23,278 bases of DNA from CAYWNK01 sp964459495 (GCA_964459495.1 CAYWNK010000071.1:1-23278), one strand, 5' to 3'. Counted from the first letter of the stretch, positions 8,508 to 16,749 are shown. Notes: generated by a model from the sequence alone, not told the origin. Numbers and translations are program-made.

Positions 8508-8535
8508 CGTCGCCCGATGCATCCTTCGGGCGGCG
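8508..8535. terminator. Hairpin between convergent genes
   Basis: A 10-bp stem (CGTCGCCCGA pairing with TCGGGCGGCG, one G-T wobble) closes an 8-nt loop. It lies 26 bp after the FG-GAP stop and 4 bp before the stop of the opposing M48 gene. Neither strand shows a clear U-tract, so it may be a weak bidirectional terminator or a 3'-end stabiliser. Confidence 0.4.
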
Positions 8536-8539
8536 AAGC

Positions 8540-9784
8540 TTACCCGGCCTGCTCCAGCGCCTTCACACGCTGCACCAGCGGCGGATGGCTGTAGTGCAGC
8601 GTCACGTAGAGCGGGTGGGGAGTCAGGTTCGATAGGCTCTCCTTCGAGAGCCTCGTCAGCGCCCGCACGAGGTCGGGGGCGCGCTTGGTCGTCTGGACCG
8701 CAAACGCATCCGCCTGGAATTCATTGCGGCGGGACAGCGCGGCGAAGAGGGGTCCAAGGATCAGCGACAGCGGCGAGGTGAGCACGCCGAAAAGCACGAG
8801 GCCCACGTGGACCGACGGCAGCGCAACGCCGAATGCCTCGAAGACCTGCGGTGTGCGTAGCACCCAGCCGAGCAGCCAGAGAAAGCCGCCGAGCTGGACC
8901 ATGGAAAACACCGTGCCGCGCCAGATGTGCCCCAGCTTCCAGTGGCCGATTTCGTGGGCCAGAACCGCCGTCACCTCGTCTTTCGAATGACGCTCGAGCA
9001 AGGTATCGAACAACGCGATGCGCTTGCGCTTGCCCAGCCCGGTGAAAAACGCGTTGGCGTGGCTCGAGCGGTTCGACGCGTCGACGACCGAGACCTCGGT
9101 CAGGGGGAAGCCCGTCGCCCCAGCAAGGTCGTCGAGCTCTCCGCGCAGGCCCTCGTCCTCGAGCGGCGCGAACTTCATGAACAGGGGGAGAATGAACGAC
9201 GGCGCCAGGTACTGGACCAGCAGCGTCCAGGTTCCCGCCAGCCCCCATGCCACCAGCCAGCCGCGCTCGCCGAGGGAGTCGAAGGCCCACAGGAGCAGCG
9301 AGATCAAGGGCCCGCCGATCAGCACACCGACGAGGACGCCCTTGATCCGGTCGCCCCACCAGCTGCCCGCCGACTGTCTGTGGAACCCGAAGCGCCGCTC
9401 GATGCCAAAGTCGTGGTACCAGGCGAAAGGGAGTCCCAGCAGCCCCGACGCGAACGCCAGGATCCCCAGGTACGCCAGGCCCGTAGGGAGTTCGCCCCAG
9501 CCAAAGCCGCGCACGAGCCCGTCGAGCCGGCCGAATCCGCCCAGCCACCAAAACGCCAGCAGCCCCGCGAACTCGAAGGCGCGCTGCAGCAGACCAAGGC
9601 GGGTCTTCGCCCCGAGGTAATCGCGCGCTTTTCCCCAGCGCTCGGCGTCCACCTCGGCCCGGAAGGCCTCTGGCGGCTCGGGCGCCATCCCGCGCAGGTT
9701 GAGCCAATCGGCCAGGGTCAAGATGCAGCGCTCGATCAGCAGCGCCGCCAGCAGCGCCAGCGCCAGCGGCGTGGGGTCCATCAT
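8540..9784 (-). CDS. M48-family (Ste24/CAAX prenyl protease 1-like) membrane zinc endopeptidase
   Basis: The product is 414 residues, close to the usual length of the Ste24-like M48 family. The zinc motif HEIGH is at 277-281, followed by HWKLGH, and the third zinc ligand is the Glu in NEFQADAFA (about 355). About six to seven hydrophobic segments (residues 8-24, 68-88, 101-122, 147-168, 174-200, 290-310, 325-350) place the active site in a membrane-embedded chamber. Bacterial members cleave membrane or misfolded proteins; no prenylated substrate is implied. The ATG overlaps the stop of the Sel1 gene in an ATGA arrangement, which implies translational coupling, and an AAGGA sits 5 nt upstream. 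A second ATG follows immediately, so the N-terminus is uncertain by one residue. Confidence 0.92.
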   Translation of the reverse strand: MMDPTPLALALLAALLIERCILTLADWLNLRGMAPEPPEAFRAEVDAERWGKARDYLGAKTRLGLLQRAFEFAGLLAFWWLGGFGRLDGLVRGFGWGELPTGLAYLGILAFASGLLGLPFAWYHDFGIERRFGFHRQSAGSWWGDRIKGVLVGVLIGGPLISLLLWAFDSLGERGWLVAWGLAGTWTLLVQYLAPSFILPLFMKFAPLEDEGLRGELDDLAGATGFPLTEVSVVDASNRSSHANAFFTGLGKRKRIALFDTLLERHSKDEVTAVLAHEIGHWKLGHIWRGTVFSMVQLGGFLWLLGWVLRTPQVFEAFGVALPSVHVGLVLFGVLTSPLSLILGPLFAALSRRNEFQADAFAVQTTKRAPDLVRALTRLSKESLSNLTPHPLYVTLHYSHPPLVQRVKALEQAG

Positions 9785-11196
9785 TTTCGTCCGTCCTTGC
9801 CGCGCATGCGGCGACGCAGCACGCCGCGCTCGACGCGTGTATCGACGCCCATGAGCTGGGCTAACTCAAAGTACTCCAGGGCCTTGGCCGGGTCAGCCGT
9901 CACGCCGACACCGTCGCGCAGGCATTCCGCAGCGAAAAACAGGGCATCGGGATCCTCGGCTTCGATGGCCGGCGCCAGGCTCTCGAAGCCTCGCGCAGGA
10001 TCCGTCTCCCCGTCACGACCATCGATCCAGCGGGCCGCGAGCAGCACCGCCGAGGGCCCGTGGCCCTGCTCGGCAGCTTGTTCGATCAGCTCCCACTCGA
10101 CGGGCTCTGTCTCGCCCTCGGGCACCTCGTCCGGACCGTCCATGCCGCCCGCCAGCCCAAGGTTGTAGAGCGCGTGGGGCTCGTCCAGCGCCGCCGCCTG
10201 GGCGTAGAGCTGACGGGCTTTTTGGCGGTCCTTCTCGACCCCCTCCCCGTTCCAGTGCAGCACGCCAAGGAAGGTGATCGCCTCGGGAACGTCGCGCTTG
10301 GCCGCGTCCTGCAGCCAGCGGGCTGTCGCTTCAAAGTCCTGTGGAACCCGCTCGCCGTCGTACAGAAGTTCGGCAAGCCGCATCGCGGCGGACGGGTTGG
10401 ATTCGGCGAGCTCAGCGAGCAGCGCCATCCCGCGATCGGCGTCCACCGGCACCCCGGCACCGTGCAGATAGCAGGCGGCCACGGACATGCGGCTCTCCTC
10501 ATCGCCGAGCTCTGCGGCGCGCTCATACAGCTCGAAGGCCTTGGTTTCGTCGATCGCCACCCCCTCCCCAACCGCATAGCAATAGGCCAGGGTCGCCAGA
10601 CCCTCGAGGTTGCCCGCCTCGGAAGACGCCTCGTACCAGGAGAAGGCCACCTTCAGGTTGCGCTTGCCGCCCAGACCAAAGCGATGCATGTCGCCCAGGG
10701 AGAGCATGGCCTCATCGTCGCCCTTGTCCGCGGCGCGACGGTGCCAGGCGCGCGCCTCCACGTCGTCGTCCAGAAGTTCCTCATGGGCTCGGGCGATGAG
10801 GTACGCGAACTGCGGGTCCTGGCTCTCGTCCCAGGCTTCGCGCGCCATCCGCAGCCCCTCGTCCACATCCACCTCGACGCCCTCGCCGTAGAGCAGGCAT
10901 GACGCCAGATAGAGGGGCGCGTCCCGGTCCCCGAGCTTGATGCCCTTGCGGAACCACTCCACGGCGGCCCTGTGGTCGCTGTCCACCCCCTCGCCGTTGA
11001 GCAGGCAGTAACCCACGGCGGTGATCGCTTCACGATCCCCCTGTTCCGCCGCCTTGCGGAACCAGCGGTAGGCGGTGCGGGAGTTTTGGGGCACACCATC
11101 CCCATCGGCGTAGGCGCAGGCCAAGTCGAACTGCGCGTCCACTTCTCCTTCCTGGGCGGCGCGCCGCAGCCAGCGGATCTCTTCTCGACGGCTCAA
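9781..11196 (-). CDS. Sel1-like repeat protein (12 repeats)
   Basis: The 471-residue product consists almost entirely of Sel1/TPR-like alpha-solenoid units of about 36 residues. I count about twelve, with consensus A-LG-Y-GEGV--D--KA--W--KAAE-GD (for example GDGVPQNSRTAYRWFRKAAE). There is no signal peptide or membrane segment, so it is probably cytoplasmic, and it ends in a basic tail (RRRMRGKDGRK). Sel1 proteins usually scaffold protein complexes. The start used is TTG at 11196: an in-frame TAA lies 18 nt upstream and no ATG or GTG precedes the first repeat, although a GTG at codon 19 is possible. The gene overlaps the M48 protease gene by 4 bp, which suggests that the two products act together. 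Confidence 0.88.
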   Translation of the reverse strand: MSRREEIRWLRRAAQEGEVDAQFDLACAYADGDGVPQNSRTAYRWFRKAAEQGDREAITAVGYCLLNGEGVDSDHRAAVEWFRKGIKLGDRDAPLYLASCLLYGEGVEVDVDEGLRMAREAWDESQDPQFAYLIARAHEELLDDDVEARAWHRRAADKGDDEAMLSLGDMHRFGLGGKRNLKVAFSWYEASSEAGNLEGLATLAYCYAVGEGVAIDETKAFELYERAAELGDEESRMSVAACYLHGAGVPVDADRGMALLAELAESNPSAAMRLAELLYDGERVPQDFEATARWLQDAAKRDVPEAITFLGVLHWNGEGVEKDRQKARQLYAQAAALDEPHALYNLGLAGGMDGPDEVPEGETEPVEWELIEQAAEQGHGPSAVLLAARWIDGRDGETDPARGFESLAPAIEAEDPDALFFAAECLRDGVGVTADPAKALEYFELAQLMGVDTRVERGVLRRRMRGKDGRK

Positions 11197-11343
11197 GTCT
11201 CTGGGGCTGAATTAGCTCCTGGTGAGATCATCGCAGGCGAGCACCCCCCGGGGGTAGCTCAATCCTGGGACAGCTTCCACGCATCCTCCAGGCCCGACCT
11301 CCAGACCCTGAGCCGGGGGGTCGATCTTGGACGAAGGGACCCG

Positions 11344-11562
11344 ATGCCGCACCAGCCCACCCAAGCCGACTGCCAGACCTGCCGTCACTTCTTCGTGACC
11401 TGGCGACCCGCCACCCCGCGGGGCTGCCGCGCCTATGGATTCCAGTGTGCCGGCCTCCCCTCCAAGGCTGTGCTGCTGGAATCCGGCAAGCCCTGCCGCC
11501 TGCACGAACCCCGGAAAGCGAACCGGCCATCGACCCCACGACGGAGCAAGGACTGGGCGTAG
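11344..11562 (+). CDS. Small conserved Cys-rich protein (often mis-annotated as uracil-DNA glycosylase)
   Basis: This 72-residue protein carries DCQTCRHFFVTWRPATPRGC, then AYGF, LPSKAVLLESGKPC. The spacing CxxC...C...C looks like a small zinc-binding or redox module. I recognise the pattern C-C-HF-TW-P--P-GC-A-GF--PS--V---SG--C from a widespread small bacterial family sometimes labelled uracil-DNA glycosylase, although it has no glycosylase motifs; the function is unknown. The ATG at 11344 is preceded by AAGGGA at a suitable distance. The stop is 10 bp before the start of the iron-sulfur gene, so the two are likely an operon. A basic C-terminal tail (RKANRPSTPRRSK) follows the last Cys. Confidence 0.75.
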   Translation: MPHQPTQADCQTCRHFFVTWRPATPRGCRAYGFQCAGLPSKAVLLESGKPCRLHEPRKANRPSTPRRSKDWA

Positions 11563-11572
11563 AATCCTGCCC

Positions 11573-13438
11573 ATGGCGAAGTCCAAGGGTGACCCGGCGC
11601 GCGCGCAACCCCCCGTCCGCTCCAAAGCGACCCGCTGGCGGATCGCGGTGCTCCTGTTGGTGCACCTGCTTTTCGCGGTCCACCTCGCCCACTACCTGAC
11701 GACGGGCCGCACCGTCTCTCCCCTCGAGCCCTCCGAGGCCATTGAGTTCGGCAAGCGCTCTGCCGTCAACGCAGGCCTGCTGTTCTTTGGCTTGACTTTG
11801 GTCTCCACCCTGCTTCTGGGTCGCTGGTTCTGCGGCTGGGCCTGCCACGTGGTAGCCCTCCAGGACCTGTGCCGCGGGTTGATGCTGAAGCTCGGGATCA
11901 CCCCCCGCCCCCTGCGCTCCCGGCTGCTGGCCTTCGTGCCGCTCATCGCTGCCCTCTACATGTTCGTGTACCCGCTGGCCTACCGCTGGTGGTACCACGG
12001 ATTCGAGCGGCCGAAAGAACACCTGGTCACCGACGATTTCTGGGCCACCTTCCCCGGCCCGATCGTCACCGTCTTGACCTTCCTCGTCTGCGGCTTTGCG
12101 GCGGTGTACTTCCTCGGGGCCAAGGGCTTTTGCACCTATGGATGCCCCTATGGCGCCTTTTTTGGGGCCGTCGATCGGCTCGCTCCAGGTCGCATTCGCG
12201 TCACCGACGCCTGCGAAGGATGCCACCACTGCACCCAGGTCTGCACCTCCAACGTCGAGGTGGGCCGGGAGGTGCACGACTACGGCATGGTGGTCGATCC
12301 CGGCTGTATGAAGTGCATGGACTGCGTAAGCGTCTGCCCCACCGACGCCCTGTACTTTGGGATGGGCAAGCCAGCGCTCGGCGCCAAACCGAAGGTCGAG
12401 CGCAAGGCGAAGCGCGCGCGCTTGGGGTGGCGCGAAGAGATCCTGCTCGCCGTGCTCTGCGCCGGCGCCTTCTTCGCGATCCGCGGCCTCTATGGCCACA
12501 TTCCGTTCCTGCTCTCCCTGGGCGCCGCGACGACGACGGCCTTTCTTGGATTGCGCGCCGCCCAGCTCGCGACGCGCCCCAAGGTACGGCTCGTGCAGTG
12601 GGACCTGAAGCTAAACGGCAAGCTCACCGGCGCGGGCCGGATCTTTGCGGTGCTCAGCCTCGCCGGCGTTGCGCTGCTCGTCCACGCGGCCGTCATTCAG
12701 TCTGTCGGCCGCATGGCGCGGACCGGGTTCGCGGACCTCGCCCAGGCGCGCGCGGACTGGTTCGTGTTCCCGCGCAGGGCGATGACCGAAACCGAAGTGG
12801 CGAGCGCGCGTTCCGTCCAAAGTCACGCTGACCGCGCCCTCAGCTGGGGCTGGATGGGCGACCCTCGGCGCTACGAGGAACGGGGCTGGGCACACCTGGT
12901 GCTCGGCGAGGAACAAGCCGGCATCGACGATCTCCGCGCCGCCAAGCGCGCCGCACCGAGGGCGGGCAACATCTCCGTCGAGCTGGGTCATCTCGCCCGC
13001 AGCAGGGGAGATCTCAACCAGGCCTTCGCGGACTATTCTGCCGCCCTGCTGGCTCTGCCGGCCAATCCCGATGTGCGCCAGTACATCGTCGATGTCAGCG
13101 TAGAGCGACAAGACCTGGCCCCGGCCCTCGAGCTCCTCCAGGGCCTCACCGCCCACCGGGCCTGGGACGCAGCCCTGTGGCACCAAATCGGCGCTCTCCA
13201 GGTCGCCACCGGCGACGTCACTGGCGGTCGAGCGAACCTAGGCCGGGCCCTGGACCTGGAACCACAAAATGAGAACGTAAGAACCAGGCTGGTCCACATT
13301 CTGCAGGCCGAAGCCCTCGCCCTGCAGGCCCGCGGGGAGGCCGCGGCGGCCCACACAGCGGCTCTGGAAGCGGCAGGGCTGCGACCGGAGGACGAATCTC
13401 TCGAAACTTGGGCGAAATCCTTCGGCCCCACCCCGTAG
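11573..13438 (+). CDS. CcoG/NapH-like membrane 2x[4Fe-4S] protein with C-terminal TPR region
   Basis: The product is 621 residues. Hydrophobic helices lie at about 22-43, 66-86, 118-137 and 162-182, with two paired-Cys motifs at helix ends (FCGWAC at 86-91 and FCTYGCPYG at 186-194). A ferredoxin domain follows, with CEGCHHCTQVC (214-224) and CMKCMDCVSVCP (245-256), each the full CxxCxxCxxxC set for a [4Fe-4S] cluster. More helices are at about 288-305, 307-330 and 355-377. Residues about 420-610 are TPR-like (ADRALSWGWMGD, YSAALLALPANPDV, LGRALDLEPQNENV). The family moves electrons across or along the membrane, as in CcoG and NapH. No cytochrome oxidase or nitrate reductase genes are nearby, so the partner is unknown. 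The ATG at 11573 is the one just before the charged leader and first helix. Confidence 0.85.
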   Translation: MAKSKGDPARAQPPVRSKATRWRIAVLLLVHLLFAVHLAHYLTTGRTVSPLEPSEAIEFGKRSAVNAGLLFFGLTLVSTLLLGRWFCGWACHVVALQDLCRGLMLKLGITPRPLRSRLLAFVPLIAALYMFVYPLAYRWWYHGFERPKEHLVTDDFWATFPGPIVTVLTFLVCGFAAVYFLGAKGFCTYGCPYGAFFGAVDRLAPGRIRVTDACEGCHHCTQVCTSNVEVGREVHDYGMVVDPGCMKCMDCVSVCPTDALYFGMGKPALGAKPKVERKAKRARLGWREEILLAVLCAGAFFAIRGLYGHIPFLLSLGAATTTAFLGLRAAQLATRPKVRLVQWDLKLNGKLTGAGRIFAVLSLAGVALLVHAAVIQSVGRMARTGFADLAQARADWFVFPRRAMTETEVASARSVQSHADRALSWGWMGDPRRYEERGWAHLVLGEEQAGIDDLRAAKRAAPRAGNISVELGHLARSRGDLNQAFADYSAALLALPANPDVRQYIVDVSVERQDLAPALELLQGLTAHRAWDAALWHQIGALQVATGDVTGGRANLGRALDLEPQNENVRTRLVHILQAEALALQARGEAAAAHTAALEAAGLRPEDESLETWAKSFGPTP

Positions 13439-13612
13439 GCACCGCTGGCCCAGTCCTGGGCAGCGAAAATGCACCGGAGCCCGATCCGAAACATCGCGGA
13501 AACCCCAGGTCTCGCCAACCCGTCTATCACTTCTACCTTGGGCGCCTCCAATGGCGCACAATAGATAGAGAGGGACCTCCCTCGCTTTCCTTCCCCACCT
13601 TCTTCGCCTCCA

Positions 13613-13622
13613 GCCAATCGGC
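13613..13622 (+). promoter_or_regulatory. GCCAATCGGC leader box, copy 2
   Basis: GCCAATCGGC lies 17 nt before the ATG at 13640 and is identical to the decamer before the FG-GAP gene. It follows a strongly pyrimidine-rich leader (about 13575-13612). Further upstream, TTGGGC (13538-13543) and TAGATA (13562-13567) are spaced 18 bp apart and could be a sigma-70 promoter, though the match is weak. No Shine-Dalgarno sequence is evident. Nothing else stands out in the 201-bp gap 13439-13639. Confidence 0.3.
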
Positions 13623-13639
13623 TTCTGGTTGCTTCCGGT

Positions 13640-15229
13640 ATGAAAAAACGATCCCTGTCTGCGCTTCTACTCGGCGCCCTCCTCGCCGCCCCGGGTCTGG
13701 CCCAGGACTTCAACGTCTCCCGAGTCGCTTCGAACAACGACTGGAACTTCTACGGCCAGAGCAACGGAATCGCCGCGTACTCGCTGGCGAGCACCTCTTG
13801 CAACGTAGGCAACCAGGTCGTCATCTGGAACGACAACATCGATCAGGCTCCGGTCATCGCCCAGAACCTCTTCCGGATCACCCCGGATGGCCAGTTCTAC
13901 CAGCTCGGCTACTCCTGGCTGAAAGATGGCTTCTGCGCCATCAACGAGAACACCTGCGGCAGCTGCCAGAACACCAACTGTGACACTCTGGGAATTGGCT
14001 GCGCCGACACCTACAGCGCGGGCCTGAACGACGGCGTCAACGGCGTCGCCAAGTGGCAGATCAACGCCACCGTCGGCGCTTGGCCGAGCAGCTGGGCTGG
14101 CCCCTCGGGCCCTCTTCCCATTCGCGGCCGCCTGCAGGTGCCCGCGGACGAAGTCGGTGACGACAACTCCACCTACATCGCCGAGATCCAGTACGTCTCC
14201 GAGGAAGACCACATGGCCGGCAACGCGCGCAACAACCAGTCCTGGCGTCGCGTGCAGTTCGCTGGTGCGGGCATCAACAACCCCTCGAACGTGGGCGCCA
14301 CCCAGATCAACGACCCGGCCATCTTCGCCTGGAAGGTCGACTACCCGGATGTGAACCTGCAGGAGCTCGTCGTCGCGAACGAAGGCGGCCCCGGCGTCAA
14401 CGGGTACATCTTCGTCGGCTCCAAGGCCACCGACATCGGCGGCGGCCTGTTCCGCTACGACTACGTCGTTCACAACCTGAACTCGGACCGTTCGGTTGGT
14501 TCCTTCGGTTTGACCGTGCCCGGTGACATCACCAACGTCACGGCCCGCCACGTCGATCACCACTCCGGCAGCCCCTGGGGCAACGACGACTGGACCTTCA
14601 CCAACACCTCCGGTGCCCTGCTTTGGGCCACCGAGACCGAAGCTCAGAACGCCAACGCCAACGCGATCCGCTGGGGTATGGCCAACACCTACAGCTTCGT
14701 GAGCAGCGGCACCCCCACCACCACCACCGCCGACGTGGGTCTGTTCAAGGCTGGCTCCCCCGCCGCCCTGACCACCGAAGTCATCGTTCCCAGCAACGAC
14801 GGCTGCTCCGGCGGCGGGTTCACGGACTACTGCTCGGCCAACGCCAACTCGGCTAGCGCCGGTGGTGCGGTCCTGACCGCCAACGGTACCCCCGATGTGG
14901 CCGCCAACGACCTCAGCTTCCTCGCCTCGAACGTGCCCGCGAACCAGCCGGGCTTCTTCCTGATGAGCGAGGGCCAGACCTTCGTTCCTCTGTTCAGCGG
15001 CAGCCAGGGCAACCTCTGCGTGGCCGCGCCCATCATCCGCTTCAACGGCAACGTCCTGAACTCCGGTAGCTTCGGCATCATGCAGTTCACCGTGGACAAC
15101 ACGGACCTTCCCCAGGGCACCGTGTTCCAGCCGGGCGACAGCTGGAACTTCCAGCTCTGGTACCGCGACGTGAACCCGGGCAGCACGTCCAACACGACCG
15201 CCGGCATCAACGTCGAGTTCTGCCAGTAG
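13640..15229 (+). CDS. Secreted surface-type protein with shared C-terminal domain
   Basis: The 529-residue product starts with a signal peptide (MKKRSLSALLLGALLAAPGLA, likely cut before QDF). The main region contains SWLKDGFCAINENTC followed by CQNTNC and LGIGCADTYSAGLNDG. I recognise this block from a family of uncharacterised exported planctomycete and related proteins in which it reads SWLKHGF and GVGCSDPYSAGLNG; function unknown. Residues 397-529 are the same C-terminal domain as in the FG-GAP protein (YCSAN, GSQGNLC, LWYRDVNPGSTSN). Codons are nearly all C-ending for Asn, Phe, Asp and Tyr, and a strong terminator follows, which together suggest high expression. It stands alone as a single-gene transcription unit. 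Confidence 0.85.
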   Translation: MKKRSLSALLLGALLAAPGLAQDFNVSRVASNNDWNFYGQSNGIAAYSLASTSCNVGNQVVIWNDNIDQAPVIAQNLFRITPDGQFYQLGYSWLKDGFCAINENTCGSCQNTNCDTLGIGCADTYSAGLNDGVNGVAKWQINATVGAWPSSWAGPSGPLPIRGRLQVPADEVGDDNSTYIAEIQYVSEEDHMAGNARNNQSWRRVQFAGAGINNPSNVGATQINDPAIFAWKVDYPDVNLQELVVANEGGPGVNGYIFVGSKATDIGGGLFRYDYVVHNLNSDRSVGSFGLTVPGDITNVTARHVDHHSGSPWGNDDWTFTNTSGALLWATETEAQNANANAIRWGMANTYSFVSSGTPTTTTADVGLFKAGSPAALTTEVIVPSNDGCSGGGFTDYCSANANSASAGGAVLTANGTPDVAANDLSFLASNVPANQPGFFLMSEGQTFVPLFSGSQGNLCVAAPIIRFNGNVLNSGSFGIMQFTVDNTDLPQGTVFQPGDSWNFQLWYRDVNPGSTSNTTAGINVEFCQ

Positions 15230-15271
15230 GCTGAACGGTCTGGGGCGCTCGCGTCCCACACCGAAGCACAA

Positions 15272-15315
15272 GCGGGGGCCCGTCGCGCAAGCGACGGGCC
15301 CCCGCTTTGCGTTTT
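15272..15315 (+). terminator. Intrinsic terminator of the secreted-protein gene
   Basis: A perfect 15-bp stem (GCGGGGGCCCGTCGC with GCGACGGGCCCCCGC) closes a GCAA tetraloop. It is followed by TTTGCGTTTT, beginning 42 bp after the stop codon at 15229. It is the clearest terminator in the window. The remaining gap to 15495 shows no gene; it must hold the promoter of the next gene, but I could not identify one. Confidence 0.88.
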
Positions 15316-15495
15316 GAGGGCCATACCCGGGCAGGCAACCGTACGCGCAATCTTTTCCGCCCATCGCAAGTGCTTATTTGCACGGCTCCTGGGGCGAGGA
15401 CAGCGCTCCTTTCAGGCCCCTGCACGGCCGCGAGATAGCTTTCGTTGTGTCGATCACCGCAGGTCGCCACACACGACACCTTGCACCGCACCACC

Positions 15496-16749
15496 ATGAA
15501 TCGCTCCACCTTCTTCGCCGCGCCCAGCTTGCTGCTGCTGGCCGCGTCTGCCATCGCCGACGGCACCGAGACCCTGGGCGCGCCTGCCATCGCCATCGCG
15601 GAGGGAACCGGCATTCTCTACTCCGGAACCGGCCTCGCCGAGGCCCAGCCCGCGCTGCTGGCCGCCAACCTGCCCGAGTCCGGCCAGATCCTCCAAGTGA
15701 TCGCATACTGGGACGGGCTGGCCCTCAAGAAGTCCCTCCCTGGTTCCACCGATACCATCTACCTGGACGGCATCCCCGTCACCGGAGACTCGATCGGAGG
15801 CCCGAGCAACTTCATCGGCGCATTCCACTCGTTCGCCTTCCGCGCCGACGTCACCGATCTGAACCTCTTCGCTGGCGGCGAATCGGCCCTCTCCGTCGAT
15901 GGCCTCGACTTCGGCTACGTCAACAACGGCCTCAGCCTGCTGATCATCGTCGACGACGGATCCGGCCGCACCATCGAGCTCCGCGACGGCAGCGATTTCG
16001 CCTTCGGCGACTTCCCTGGCGAGTTCGCCAGCACCGAAACGCAGACCTACACCTTCGAGCCCTCGGACGCCGAGCGCAGCGCCCAGCTGGGCTTCCTCGT
16101 CAGCGGGGTCCAGGCCGACCGCCCCAACGTGATCGAGGTCACGATCGACGGTGAGGTCACCCGCTACGCCGACCTGCTCGGTAGCGGTGCAGGCGCGGAG
16201 TGGGACATGCTCGAGCTCGACCTGACCCTGCCCGCAGGCACCTCCGAGGTCAGCGCACGCATCCTCTCCCAGGACCTAGGCACCGGCCCGGCCGCCGGCG
16301 GCCAAATCGCCAGCCTCAACTGGATCACCTCCAGCTTTGAGCTCGAGTCCGACGGCCCGAACTTCGGCTGCAGCCCCTACTTCTGGTCCTGCTACTGGAC
16401 CGCCTGGGACCCCTGGTCCACCGACAACAACAAGACCGCTAGCGTCGTCCTCACCGACAAGTTCAACCAGACCTTTGGGGTCCAGTGGTACCACTCTGGC
16501 CTCTGGAGCAGCGCCAACCTCTGGAAGGGCCTCAAGGGCTACGGCTGGTGCAACTGGTACCTCCGCAAGCTGAACCGCGAGGCCGTCGCCGCCCTGGCCA
16601 ACGCCGACTCCGGCATCAACTACCCCTACACCACCGAAGAGGTCAAAGCCCTATACCGAGACGCCGTGGGAGCCGCCAGCGGCCCCGAAGACATCTGCAG
16701 CGTGCTCTATCTCTTCCAGGACGCCAACAACCTCGGCTGCCCCTGGTAA
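15496..16749 (+). CDS. Secreted protein with beta-sandwich region and Trp-rich C-terminal tail
   Basis: The product is 417 residues, with a signal peptide (core SLLLLAASAIA, cut near residue 22). Residues about 60-180 read YWDGLA, DTIYLDGIPVTGD, FRADVTDLN, LSLLIIVDDGSG. This resembles the DUF3344-like exported beta-sandwich pattern (sugar-binding-like folds), a tentative match by eye. Residues about 200-300 continue with Ser/Thr/Asp-rich strands. The last about 115 residues are unlike the rest, very rich in Trp, Tyr and Cys (SCYWTAWDPWST, GYGWCNWYL) and ending in GCPW. It lacks the C-terminal domain found in the two other secreted proteins. The ATG at 15496 begins the signal peptide; the frame opens slightly earlier. 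Function unknown. Confidence 0.75.
   Translation: MNRSTFFAAPSLLLLAASAIADGTETLGAPAIAIAEGTGILYSGTGLAEAQPALLAANLPESGQILQVIAYWDGLALKKSLPGSTDTIYLDGIPVTGDSIGGPSNFIGAFHSFAFRADVTDLNLFAGGESALSVDGLDFGYVNNGLSLLIIVDDGSGRTIELRDGSDFAFGDFPGEFASTETQTYTFEPSDAERSAQLGFLVSGVQADRPNVIEVTIDGEVTRYADLLGSGAGAEWDMLELDLTLPAGTSEVSARILSQDLGTGPAAGGQIASLNWITSSFELESDGPNFGCSPYFWSCYWTAWDPWSTDNNKTASVVLTDKFNQTFGVQWYHSGLWSSANLWKGLKGYGWCNWYLRKLNREAVAALANADSGINYPYTTEEVKALYRDAVGAASGPEDICSVLYLFQDANNLGCPW

Noticed and set aside
8927..12499. Long open frames opposite the M48/Sel1 genes (8927-10168, plus strand) and opposite the iron-sulfur gene (11228-12499, minus strand)
   Set aside because: No motifs, and biased Gln/Arg/Pro/His or Ala/Gly/Glu composition; fully explained by strongly supported genes on the other strand.
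13667..15364. 565-codon minus-strand open frame opposite the secreted protein gene
   Set aside because: Val/Gly/Ala/Asp-rich shadow caused by the C-ending codons of the real gene, which has a signal peptide and a recognisable C-terminal domain. It would also run through the terminator.
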